43,037 bases of DNA from an uncultured Bdellovibrionales bacterium. GTDB taxonomy: Bacteria > Bdellovibrionota > Bdellovibrionia > Bdellovibrionales > UBA1609. This document shows, piece after piece, positions 34,016-41,830 of this stretch (within the stretch, counting starts at the first letter, position 1; every line of letters begins with the position of its first letter). The notes under the pieces are model-generated. The model saw nothing but the letters and a program-made list of their open reading frames with translations. It was not told the DNA's origin and ran no database searches. The stretch covers positions 1-43,037 of the forward strand of contig CALLBC010000158.1 of the NCBI GenBank assembly GCA_938001965.1, in the 5' to 3' direction. Made by a program: the position numbers and the translations under genes.

Positions 34016-34027
34016 GGTATAAAAAGT

Positions 34028-34909
34028 ATGCAAAATGAAAAACAAGTTCCTGTGATGCAAATGTGGGTGGATGAAACTCACCATGGTGTAGCTAGGCATG
34101 GAATCAAGGTGACTAAAAGTTTATTTTCAGGCAAAAGTGAGTTTCAAACGGTGGATGTCTTAGACACTCCAGGCTTCGGGAAAGTATTACTTAATGATGG
34201 TTTGTTTATGGTTTCTGATCGCGATGAGTTCATTTACCACGATATGATTGCCCATGTGGCTATGTACACTCACCCTAATCCTAAAAATGTTTTAGTGATT
34301 GGTGGGGGAGATGGCGGTACTGCCCGTGAAGTACTAAGGCATCCTGGCGTTGAAGAATGTGTGATGGTTGAGATTGATGAAATGGTTGTGAACGCTTGTA
34401 AGGAGCATATACCTGTTACCTCTGTGGTGTTTGATCACCCTAAGCTAGATTTAAAAATTGAGGATGCCGTTAAATATGTAGCTGAAACCAACAAAAAGTT
34501 TGATGTTATTTTAGTAGATTCAACAGACCCCATTGGACCTGCCACGCCGCTATTTGGGCCAGAGTTTTATCAAAACTTATATAATTGTTTAAATGAGGAC
34601 GGCATTGTTGTTTCTCAAGGAGAAAGTCCTTTCTTTGAGCAAGAGACTCAAATCTCATTGTTGAAAATTATTAGTGAAATCTTTCCTAAATTGGGTGTGT
34701 TAAACTTTTCTAACTTAACTTACCCTGGTGGCTTATGGTCATTTACATTTGCCTCTAAAAAATACAGTCCACTTAAAGATTTCCAAGAAGACAGATATAA
34801 AAAAGATAATCTAAAGTTTAAGTACTATAACAAAGAAATACATAAAGCCTGCTTTGCACTGCCTCAATTTATGAGAGACGCATTAGGTGAGTATTTAAAA
34901 GGAATATAA
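34028..34909 (+). CDS. speE: Spermidine synthase
   Basis: The protein has 293 aa. It transfers the aminopropyl group from decarboxylated AdoMet to putrescine. The N-terminal beta domain has GVARHGIKVTKSLFSGKSEF and KVLLNDGLFMVSDRDEFIYH. The Rossmann domain has VLVIGGGDGGTAREVLRHPG (about 93-112), VMVEIDEMVV and the substrate-gating VDSTDPIGPATPLFG (about 163-177) with the catalytic Asp. SD AAGGTATAA precedes ATG 34028. It forms a two-gene operon with the decarboxylase; no ornithine or arginine decarboxylase is in view, so putrescine may be made elsewhere or taken up. Confidence 0.95.
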   Translation: MQNEKQVPVMQMWVDETHHGVARHGIKVTKSLFSGKSEFQTVDVLDTPGFGKVLLNDGLFMVSDRDEFIYHDMIAHVAMYTHPNPKNVLVIGGGDGGTAREVLRHPGVEECVMVEIDEMVVNACKEHIPVTSVVFDHPKLDLKIEDAVKYVAETNKKFDVILVDSTDPIGPATPLFGPEFYQNLYNCLNEDGIVVSQGESPFFEQETQISLLKIISEIFPKLGVLNFSNLTYPGGLWSFTFASKKYSPLKDFQEDRYKKDNLKFKYYNKEIHKACFALPQFMRDALGEYLKGI

Positions 34910-34911
34910 AT

Positions 34912-35655
34912 TTGGAGAAGCTAGAAGCTGTAGCCCCAGTTTATTCAGAATTACCAATGCCACTAGATAGCCTGTCTTGTGATGAAGGCATAATTTCGGC
35001 TGCTCGTGTGATCGACTTGTTGTCTGATGTGATAACTAAAGAGCGTATTGAGAAAATTGACAAGGTGGTATCATCAAGAACTAACAACTTCATACCTGTT
35101 TTAGAAAATATTTATGACAGGGGTAATATTAACGCAGTAATGAGAAGTGCAGAAGCTTTTGGCTTTTATAACTTTTATATCGTCGAAGATGAAGATGCGC
35201 CCCATAAAGAGTCCAACAGGATTACCAAGGGAACTCATAAATGGCTAGATATTCATAAGCACAATACTGCAAAATCTGCGGTTTCAGAGCTTAAAGGAAG
35301 TGGCGTACAAGTGTTTTGTACACACTTAGAGGCCTCTCGAAACATAGCAGATATTGACTTTACTAAACCCACAGCTCTGGTTTTTGGTAATGAGGCCAAA
35401 GGGGTTAGTGATGAAATGTTGGAATTATGCGATGGCAATTGCATTATTCCAATGGAAGGCTTTGCTCAAAGCTTTAATATATCAGTGGCTGCGGCCATTA
35501 GTTTTTATCATGTGTATTTAAAAAGAGTTGAAAGTTTAGGGGCCAATGGGGATTTAACTGACAGTGAACAAGAATGGCTAAAGGCAAATTATTTTATTAA
35601 GTCCTTTGGTGGATTAGAAAAATTTAAAAAATTAGTAACCAATAAAGAGGCATAA
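34912..35655 (+). CDS. TrmH/SpoU-family RNA 2'-O-methyltransferase
   Basis: The protein has 247 aa from TTG 34912, with AAAGGA eight bases upstream. SPOUT motifs are in order: [20 protein letters not shown] with [10 protein letters not shown] (motif 1), [16 protein letters not shown] (motif 2, about 162-177) and [20 protein letters not shown] (motif 3). The closest functional relative is TrmH, which methylates G18 in tRNA, but rRNA-specific members share these motifs. It is two bases after speE and leads into queF one base later. The next features, queF and tRNA-Arg, make this a tRNA-themed run. Confidence 0.88.
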   Translation: MEKLEAVAPVYSELPMPLDSLSCDEGIISAARVIDLLSDVITKERIEKIDKVVSSRTNNFIPVLENIYDRGNINAVMRSAEAFGFYNFYIVEDEDAPHKESNRITKGTHKWLDIHKHNTAKSAVSELKGSGVQVFCTHLEASRNIADIDFTKPTALVFGNEAKGVSDEMLELCDGNCIIPMEGFAQSFNISVAAAISFYHVYLKRVESLGANGDLTDSEQEWLKANYFIKSFGGLEKFKKLVTNKEA

Positions 35656-35656
35656 A

Positions 35657-36031
35657 ATGAGTGAAAAGTTATACGGTGAATTAGCAATTGAAAATAACCA
35701 ACTAGAAAAGTTTGAAAACAGAACTAAAGTTCGAAAGTACACCATTGAATTCACTTGTCCTGAGTTTACATGTGTATGTCCACGCAGTGGCTTTCCTGAC
35801 TTTGCTACGATCAGGATTAAATATATTCCTGATGAGTTTTGTGTAGAGCTTAAGTCTTTAAAGTTGTACATCAATGGATTTAGAAATAGAAAAGTATTTC
35901 ACGAGGATGTGACTAATGAAATACTCGATGATTTAATAAAGTTATTGGATCCGCATGAAATAGAAGTGGTCGGGGACTTTACTGTGCGTGGAAATATTCA
36001 CACATTAATTACCTCTACACATAAAAAATAA
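35657..36031 (+). CDS. queF: NADPH-dependent 7-cyano-7-deazaguanine reductase
   Basis: The protein has 124 aa, the short YkvM type of QueF, which reduces preQ0 to preQ1 in queuosine synthesis. The catalytic Cys lies in [14 protein letters not shown] (usual form CPxTGQPDFA, so GQ is replaced by GF). [20 protein letters not shown] matches the Glu-Ser-Lys substrate box of QueF, with Leu-Lys instead of Ser-Lys. [11 protein letters not shown] closes the fold. An AGAGG lies before ATG 35657. The substitutions are mild and activity is likely. Other queuosine genes are not in the window. Confidence 0.9.
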   Translation: MSEKLYGELAIENNQLEKFENRTKVRKYTIEFTCPEFTCVCPRSGFPDFATIRIKYIPDEFCVELKSLKLYINGFRNRKVFHEDVTNEILDDLIKLLDPHEIEVVGDFTVRGNIHTLITSTHKK

Positions 36032-36043
36032 TAATTAAAATGC

Positions 36044-36120
36044 GCATCCGTAGCTCAATTGGATAGAGTATCTGACTTCGGATCAGAGGGTTGGGAGTTC
36101 GAGTCTTCCCGGGTGCGCCA
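36044..36120 (+). tRNA. tRNA-Arg (anticodon TCG)
   Basis: The 77-nt cloverleaf has the acceptor GCATCCG pairing with CGGGTGC (one G-T), discriminator G and an encoded CCA at 36118-36120. The anticodon stem TCTGA/TCAGA (36071-36075, 36083-36087) encloses CTTCGGA with anticodon TCG at 36078-36080. The T arm has GGTTGGGAGTTCGAGTC-type bases. It reads CGA and related Arg codons. It is close to the Escherichia coli tRNA-Arg(ACG) body. Confidence 0.95.
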
Positions 36121-36153
36121 AATACTAAGTTTAATTTACTCACTGGAGTTGAA

Positions 36154-36735
36154 ATGAAAAAAAATTCTAAGTTAGAGTTAAAAAATAAGTTTCAGTCTAT
36201 TAGTGATCTTCCAGATTCTGAGTGGGATGTATTTGAAGACTATTGTTCTATTGTTCGCTACAAAAAGGGTGAAGTTATTCTTCAAGCTGGTAATTTTGAG
36301 TCTCGTATGGGGCTAATTACTGAAGGTTTAGTTAAAAGAACAATATTAAGTGACAAAGGTAAAGAGTTTATCCAGCATTTTGGTGAGGTGGGAACATTTA
36401 GTGGTCCATATTCGGCTATTCTTTTAAGAAAACCCTCTGCAGTCAGTATCACTGCTATTGAAGAAACTGAAATGATTTTATTTAATATGTATGAGTTTCA
36501 AAAGTTTTATGATCGACACAAGGCTTGGGAAAGGATTGCACGAGTCTCTTTGGAGAAGTACTTTATTGATCGTGAGGAAAGAGAACGCCAATTATTAGTG
36601 CTTGATGCGAATCAAAGGTATGAAGCCTTTTTAAAACAATTTTCTAATTGTCATGAGCGTTTTACCAACAAAGATATTGCTTCTTATTTGCGAATTACCC
36701 CTGAGGCTTTCAGCCGTCTACTAAAGAAAAAGTAA
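36154..36735 (+). CDS. Crp/Fnr-family regulator
   Basis: From ATG 36154 the protein has 193 aa; a longer frame starting at 36091 would run through the tRNA and is rejected. The N-terminal cyclic-nucleotide-binding-like barrel shows YKKGEVILQAGNFESRMGLI (about 37-56) and HFGEVGTFSGPYSAILLRKP (about 79-98). The connecting helix and a short C-terminal HTH (NKDIASYLRITPEAFSRLLK) complete the fold. There are no Fnr-type Fe-S Cys near the N-terminus, and the cAMP-binding Arg/Ser pattern is not convincing, so the signal is unknown. Confidence 0.88.
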   Translation: MKKNSKLELKNKFQSISDLPDSEWDVFEDYCSIVRYKKGEVILQAGNFESRMGLITEGLVKRTILSDKGKEFIQHFGEVGTFSGPYSAILLRKPSAVSITAIEETEMILFNMYEFQKFYDRHKAWERIARVSLEKYFIDREERERQLLVLDANQRYEAFLKQFSNCHERFTNKDIASYLRITPEAFSRLLKKK

Positions 36736-36858
36736 ATAACTTTTCTTATTTCACAAGTTATATTCTTAAGTTAACTGTATAAATTTTAATCAACTATAGG
36801 CAATAGTAAAAAACCTTTACAGCCAGTTTGTATTAAATAGAGACAGTTTCTAATAAAT

Positions 36859-36887
36859 CAAAGTTTTCAAAAGATTAATGCCGATAA
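36859..36887 (+). promoter_or_regulatory. Candidate sigma-28 (FliA-type) promoter of the DUF1592/DUF1552 operon
   Basis: GCCGATAA (36880-36887) is an exact FliA -10. CAAAGTTT (36859-36866) resembles the -35 TAAAGTTT but stands 13 rather than 11 nt away. The ATG is exactly 12 nt after GCCGATAA, with no Shine-Dalgarno, as at 12654-12674. Confidence 0.5.
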
Positions 36888-36899
36888 CTTGATATAGTT

Positions 36900-38588
36900 A
36901 TGGAACTTATGAAATGGAAAAAAATTAAAATTCACTTATCAATATTGTCATGCTTGCTAATTATTATTGGTTACAATAACTGTGGTGCCGGTTTTGAAAG
37001 TGCAGGTGACTTTGATCCGTATGAAAATGAGTTAGGCTCTACTTTTGGCGGGGGAAATGGTCATGGAGAAAGTGCACCACCATTATCTGGAGAATCAAGT
37101 TTTTCAACAGCTACTAAGTTAGGAGCCAATAAAAGTTCTCCATTTAGAATGCTCACTGCTTTTGAGGTAACTAACTCACTAGAAGATATTTTTTCTATTT
37201 CGTTGCCAGAAATTGAGGAGCAAAAATTACTTCCTGAGTTCTCGGAGGAGCAATTTTCGAACTTCCAAGAAGTGATTAATGTATCTGGAGTCCACGTCAG
37301 TGGAATAAAACTTATAGCTAAGTTAGTTAATGATAAACTAAGTGACCAAGCCATAAAAAAAATGTTTCCATGTTTAAATAGTGCAATAAACAATACTTGT
37401 AAAAACGCAATAGTTAATGAGCTCTCTCTAAGTGTGTTAAGAAAGAAGGTAGATAGTACATTAAAAGGAAAGTATTTAGCTTTTTTAAATAGTTACAATG
37501 CTGATGCAATTAAAGGGACACGTTTATTTATACAAGCTTTAGTTCAGAGTCCGTCATTTTTGAGTCGCCAAGAAGTTGGAGTTAAAAAAGGAAACTCCTA
37601 TATCTTAAATAGTTTTGAGATTGCAAGTCGTATGTCTTACTTTATTACTGGCTCAACTCCTGACAAAACACTATTAGCCTTAGCAGCTAGTGGCTCTTTA
37701 ACAAATATAGACATTAGAAATGAGCAAGCAAAGCGTCTATTTAAATCAGAAAAATCAAGAAAAGGTATGTTTAGGATAAATAAGGAAATTTTTAGAATAG
37801 TTAACCTGGGAGTAAATAAAAGTTTAGCTACACAATTCACAAAAGAAACTGAATTGTTGTTTAATAGTATCATCTATGAAAAAGATGCTCCCTGGTCAGA
37901 AATATTTTCAGCGAAGGGTTCTTATATGAATAGAAGTTTAGCTAGCCATTACGGGCTAACATCAGATAGTCAAAACTATGTATGGACCTCCTATACAGGT
38001 GATAGACAAGGTATTCTTAGTCACGGGTCTTTTCTCTCTTATCAGTATACAGGTGACCCTGAGGTGACAAGCCCAATAAAGCGCGGTTTACAAATTGTTG
38101 AAGACTTACTATGTAAGCATTTACCACCACCTTCTGATGTTGACATTGATAATGACCCAGCAGCTAGATTAAAAAATGATTGTAAAATCGAGGCCAGAAA
38201 AAAAACAACTTTGCATCCAAAGTCCTCTTGCTTTGGTTGCCATACATTTATGGAACCACTGGGGCTTAGCCTTGAAAGGTTCAATATGCTTGGACAGTAT
38301 AGATCACAAGAGAAAGATCGTACAGAGTGTACAACCATTGAACCTGGACAAATTGACGGCCAACAATTTAATACAATGCAAGAACTAGGAAGTATTATGG
38401 CGAACCACCAAGACATTAATTTATGTTTAACAAAGAGGGTTTTGGGCTATGCCTTTGGTAATTTTGTCGGCAATGATAATGTAATGTCTTACAATAAAGA
38501 TTTAGTAAATTTTAATAACAAAAAAACATTTAAAAACTTAGTAATTGATATTGTTTCAAGCCCACAGTTTGTAAGAAGGGACCTATAA
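36900..38588 (+). CDS. DUF1592/DUF1588/DUF1585 exported protein ('NCG' type)
   Basis: The protein has 562 aa. The N-terminal hydrophobic segment ends in IIGYNNCGAGFES. The body follows the planctomycete-type cytochrome-related domain order: a FRMLTAFEVTNSLEDIF region (DUF1587-like), DUF1592 (about 215-345), DUF1588 with RQGILSHGSFLSYQYTGDPE, SPIKRGLQIVEDLLCKHLPP and the CFGCH motif in SSCFGCHTFMEPLGLSLERF (about 440-459), then DUF1585 to the end. CxxCH could bind c-type haem but the family's role is unproven. The stop overlaps the start of the DUF1552 gene, its usual partner. Confidence 0.88.
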   Translation: MELMKWKKIKIHLSILSCLLIIIGYNNCGAGFESAGDFDPYENELGSTFGGGNGHGESAPPLSGESSFSTATKLGANKSSPFRMLTAFEVTNSLEDIFSISLPEIEEQKLLPEFSEEQFSNFQEVINVSGVHVSGIKLIAKLVNDKLSDQAIKKMFPCLNSAINNTCKNAIVNELSLSVLRKKVDSTLKGKYLAFLNSYNADAIKGTRLFIQALVQSPSFLSRQEVGVKKGNSYILNSFEIASRMSYFITGSTPDKTLLALAASGSLTNIDIRNEQAKRLFKSEKSRKGMFRINKEIFRIVNLGVNKSLATQFTKETELLFNSIIYEKDAPWSEIFSAKGSYMNRSLASHYGLTSDSQNYVWTSYTGDRQGILSHGSFLSYQYTGDPEVTSPIKRGLQIVEDLLCKHLPPPSDVDIDNDPAARLKNDCKIEARKKTTLHPKSSCFGCHTFMEPLGLSLERFNMLGQYRSQEKDRTECTTIEPGQIDGQQFNTMQELGSIMANHQDINLCLTKRVLGYAFGNFVGNDNVMSYNKDLVNFNNKKTFKNLVIDIVSSPQFVRRDL

Positions 38589-40189
38589 TGAGTAAACTTA
38601 AAGATTTTAGTCGTAGAAGATTTTTACGTGGAGCCGGTAAGTTAATTTTACCACTACCATTTTTAGAGTGCTTTTTAAATACTAATGGCACTGCATGGGC
38701 TAATGGAGCGTCGTTCAATCCAGTTTATTTATATGCTCTCAATGGCCTTTCGTCTGGTGCTGCTTGGAAGAAGACGGCAGTTATGAAAGCTGATAAGAGT
38801 GGTTATGTACAAAATGAATATAATTTTTATTTTCCAGATAAGTTTGGAAGTAATTATACAATACCAAATATTAATGAAAGTAATTATCAACAAGCAAACC
38901 ACAGTGTTTTACCACTATACCCATTAAGGGATATTAGAAATGATGTTAATATCCTTACAAACCTATGGGTTGGTAGGGATAATAATAATGAGGGTAAATC
39001 TGAGGGGCAATTTGCTGATATTTTAAGGAACTTTGCCTCACATCATACAATTGCTTTATATGGTATTTTATCTGGAAATGGTAATTATAATGGAAGATTG
39101 GAAGATTATGTTGATAAAAGTGACGGTAAGACAAAGCAGCGCTTCACAGGATATCGAAGAGCTAAAAACACGACAACATCTGATCATATAGTGCATGAAA
39201 AACTGGGAAGTCAGGGGAAATTACTGTCATTTCATGTTGAAAAAGTTAAACATGGGTCAGGCGCGGGTAAGTCAATTTCATGGAAAAACTCTAGGGATGA
39301 ATTGCCAGAAAGAGATTTGACAAGAGCATATGATAATATGTTCTCTGGATTTAACCCAAATATTACAGACGCTGCTAAGCAAAAGGCAATTCTAGAACAA
39401 ACATCAGTTATTGATTTAATGCTTGAAGATTATAATAGTATAAAGAGAACTATATCTGCAGCAGATAGAGTTACAGTAGAGACGCATTTTGAAAAAATAC
39501 TCCAGATTAAAAGAGAGATTGCCACAGAAGTAAAAGTGGACCAAGCTATTTGTACAATTCCAAACAAGCCTTCAATTAACTATACAGACAATAAAAAAAA
39601 TTACGGAAATGAAGAAGCTAGAGCTAAAATTTTTAATAAGTTAATTACAATGGCAGCTGCTTGCGGGGTTTCTCATGTTTTTACTTATGGGATTACTCAC
39701 TCTCGATCAGGTTTATTTATTGAGCATTTTGATAAAGTTACTAATAAAAACTATGATTTTACGCAAGAGCGCAGAGATGCTCATGGTAATACTCACTCAG
39801 GGAAAGAAGGTATGAATGGTAATATTCGTGCATTTAAACAATTTCATAGCTGGCAAACTTCAGTTTATGCTGATTTGATTAAAAACTTTAAAGCCATTAA
39901 AATTGGCGATGATAGTATGCTTGATTATAGCAACTTATTATATTTTATTGAGGCTGGTCATGGTGAAGATTTTGAAAATGATAAAGGAGGAGGGATTGGT
40001 CCTCACTCAACCCATAACATGGTAGCTTTCAATGCTGGCGGTAAGAAATTAGGAATTAAGCTAGGGCAGCACATAAATGGAAAGAAACGTCATCCATTAG
40101 CGATAATGAACACAGCTATGAAATCAATGAAAATAAAAGATCCTAAGATTGGCGAAGTGACATCAATTATACCAGAGATCCTTTCTTAG
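38588..40189 (+). CDS. DUF1552 protein with Tat signal
   Basis: The protein has 533 aa and its ATG shares a base with the previous stop (TAATG). The N-terminus FSRRRFLRGAGKLILPLPFL is a twin-arginine signal, implying export of a folded protein. The rest matches DUF1552 as I recall it: GLSSGAAWK, DVNILTNLWVGRD, an HHTIALYG region, CGVSHVFTYGITHSRSG and GPHSTHNMVAFNAGGKKLGI. The DUF1552/DUF1592 pair is common in planctomycetes, myxobacteria and Bdellovibrio; no reaction has been assigned to my knowledge. There is no terminator after it; a decayed copy of its own operon promoter lies 90 nt downstream. Confidence 0.85.
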   Translation: MSKLKDFSRRRFLRGAGKLILPLPFLECFLNTNGTAWANGASFNPVYLYALNGLSSGAAWKKTAVMKADKSGYVQNEYNFYFPDKFGSNYTIPNINESNYQQANHSVLPLYPLRDIRNDVNILTNLWVGRDNNNEGKSEGQFADILRNFASHHTIALYGILSGNGNYNGRLEDYVDKSDGKTKQRFTGYRRAKNTTTSDHIVHEKLGSQGKLLSFHVEKVKHGSGAGKSISWKNSRDELPERDLTRAYDNMFSGFNPNITDAAKQKAILEQTSVIDLMLEDYNSIKRTISAADRVTVETHFEKILQIKREIATEVKVDQAICTIPNKPSINYTDNKKNYGNEEARAKIFNKLITMAAACGVSHVFTYGITHSRSGLFIEHFDKVTNKNYDFTQERRDAHGNTHSGKEGMNGNIRAFKQFHSWQTSVYADLIKNFKAIKIGDDSMLDYSNLLYFIEAGHGEDFENDKGGGIGPHSTHNMVAFNAGGKKLGIKLGQHINGKKRHPLAIMNTAMKSMKIKDPKIGEVTSIIPEILS

Positions 40190-40278
40190 GTATTTAGTGA
40201 AACTTACTTTAGTCGATGGTTAAACAACTAAACTGTAAAACTAATTATTAATATTTTGTAGGAGCAAGGTTCTTATAC

Positions 40279-40360
40279 AACCCTAGGGTATTAAATTGAG
40301 ACAGAATTGAAAGGATCCAGAGTATTCAACAAGTTATAGTCGATAAAGTGATATATTAAA
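40279..40360 (+). other. Decayed duplicate of the 36.9-kb promoter region
   Basis: The block resembles 36823-36902: CAACC...GTATTAAATTGAGACAG against CAGCC...GTATTAAATAGAGACAG, then TATTCAACAAGTTAT against TTTTCAAAAGATTAAT, then GTCGATAAAGTGATATATTA against GCCGATAACTTGATATAGTT. Where the functional copy has ATG, 12 nt after GCCGATAA, this copy has AAA, and the frame stops nine codons on. It looks like the remnant of a duplicated leader whose gene is gone. The rest of 40190-40596 holds no gene I can support. Confidence 0.55.
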
Positions 40361-40596
40361 AGTTTATATTTGGAATTCTAATAACTAATGAAATTCTTTG
40401 CTCCATTGAGCGTCTGAAAAAATTACCTACTCAAATAGAAATATATTTGAATTAGTAGTCTCAATTCTCAATGAAAATGACAAGTGCATAAACGAGTGAA
40501 ACACAAACTAGTTAAAGTAATATCTATTTATGAAGAGCACTTGCTTTGCTTGGCCAGTTAATAAATAATCATTTGATACAAATATATGAGGTGGTT

Positions 40597-40962
40597 ATGA
40601 GGCTTTTATTTTTATTACTTTCAACTCTATTTGCTCTGTCTTGTACAAAAGCAGAGAACCAAAGTACCAAGACTGTAAATAAGCTTGAGATGAAGACAGT
40701 AGCTATTGATGTGAGGTCACAGGCTGAGCTAGAGACAAGCCCTGCTCCTGGAGCGATACATATACCCTTGTCAAAAATTGAAGGCGGCCATGGCCTTCCT
40801 GAGGATAAAAAAACACCAATTCTTGTGTTTTGTGAAGCGGGGGGAAGAGCTTCAAGTGCTAAATCAATCCTTGAAACTAAGGGGTATACCAATGTTAAAA
40901 ACATTAAAGATTGGCGCGCTTGGAATAAGTTACAAGCTAGTAATTCCCAAGTTTCTGAATAA
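40597..40962 (+). CDS. Rhodanese-domain lipoprotein
   Basis: From ATG 40597 (AGGTGG just upstream) the protein has 121 aa; an in-frame ATG at 40546 would put extra residues before the signal peptide. The signal MRLLFLLLSTLFALSC ends in a lipobox. The single rhodanese domain has AIDVRSQAELETSPAPGAIH (about 38-57) and the active-site loop VFCEAGGRASSAKSIL with the sulfur-accepting Cys. It is close to periplasmic PspE-like thiosulfate sulfurtransferases. The last codons and stop lie inside the left arm of element 6. Confidence 0.9.
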   Translation: MRLLFLLLSTLFALSCTKAENQSTKTVNKLEMKTVAIDVRSQAELETSPAPGAIHIPLSKIEGGHGLPEDKKTPILVFCEAGGRASSAKSILETKGYTNVKNIKDWRAWNKLQASNSQVSE

Positions 40963-41111
40963 ATATTTTTACAATTTAGTATTCTGTTTAAGTGCGCTTA
41001 AGGCAGCATCGCGTCTTCACTTCGCGTCGCTTTGTGCCACATAGATGGATACGCGAAGCGCGACGCGATACTTTTACAGAAGACTAAATTGTAAAAATAT
41101 TTATTCAGAAA
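40952..41111. repeat. Long inverted repeat element 6, overlapping the end of the rhodanese gene
   Basis: The arms 40952-40987 and 41076-41111 pair at 35 of 36 positions. The core, read on the minus strand, has GTATCGCGTCGCGCTTCGCG and AGACGCGATGCTGCC like the cores at 29.6 and 32.8 kb, but with a different tip. The left arm covers the last 11 bases of the rhodanese coding region, including its TAA. The remainder of the gap to 41302 shows no gene. Confidence 0.95.
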
Positions 41112-41302
41112 TTTGGATAAGTAATAAGGGCTTGAGTGGTAGGGTTTAAAAACTTAATATTTTTAGTATGATATGGAGTATCTGGTGTTCAGAAACATTA
41201 CAGTGTTCCCCTATAATTAGTTCAAAAACACAGTGATTAATAGTAATTCCGGTTTATATAGCTTAGTTTGTATTGAATTTATTTATTTTCTTTGAGGGAG
41301 TT

Positions 41303-41830
41303 ATGTTAAAAAGTATTTTATTATATGTGGTTTTACAGTTAACAGTAGTTGTTGTTAATGCTAGTCAGCCAATGGACTTAAAAAAGTATTTAGAAATTGA
41401 ATGTAATATAATTGACCCATCAGCTACTGGTTTTGTTAGTGAAGATTTAGTGAGTGCTAACTCTTGCCCTGAAAAATCAAGTTTGTTTTGTGAAAACGGT
41501 TTAGAGCAAGCTGGTGATATTTTACAAACTGAAATAAAAAAATCAAATATTTACTCGGATTATATTGATTATACTTCTGAAAGAAGACAGGTGGTAGAAA
41601 TTTTAGGAGCTCGCTACTTTGTTGTGGGTGGCACTGATTTAATTCCTATACTTGATATTTTTTGGTTAGAAAAGGAAGCAGAAATTCGTGTTGAGCTTTC
41701 TGAATCTCATGTTTCATACAGTCTGCAAGGAAGTGATGAACAGTTAAGTTTAACTGTTGAAAGAAATGCTGAAGACGAAACTTGTGATTTTACAAAGCCT
41801 CAAATTGAAAAAATAGAGACAAAGTTATAA
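41303..41830 (+). CDS. Exported protein of unknown function
   Basis: From ATG 41303 the protein has 175 aa; GAGGGAG lies three bases upstream, which favours it over an in-frame ATG at 41273. A signal peptide (MLKSILLYVVLQLTVVVVNA) is followed by S-QPMDLKKYLEIEC. Four Cys occur in the mature part (IECNI, NSCPEKS, LFCENG, DETCDF), probably as disulfides. The sequence is acidic and looks beta-rich at the C-terminus (EIRVELSESHVSYSLQGSDE). I recognise no family. It ends directly against the convergent fibre gene, with no bases between the stops. Confidence 0.7.
   Translation: MLKSILLYVVLQLTVVVVNASQPMDLKKYLEIECNIIDPSATGFVSEDLVSANSCPEKSSLFCENGLEQAGDILQTEIKKSNIYSDYIDYTSERRQVVEILGARYFVVGGTDLIPILDIFWLEKEAEIRVELSESHVSYSLQGSDEQLSLTVERNAEDETCDFTKPQIEKIETKL

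Noticed and set aside
36042-36119. tRNA placed two bases earlier, with GCGCATC as acceptor stem
   Set aside because: That frame gives no proper CCA end. Starting at 36044 gives a 7-bp acceptor, discriminator G, encoded CCA and normal U8.
36091-36153. N-terminal extension of the Crp/Fnr gene
   Set aside because: The extension begins inside the tRNA-Arg gene. The ATG at 36154 fits the protein family better.
11281-41111. Long inverted repeats as insertion sequences or a CRISPR array
   Set aside because: They contain no transposase ORF, no flanking target-site duplication that I can see, and no regularly spaced direct repeats with unique spacers.
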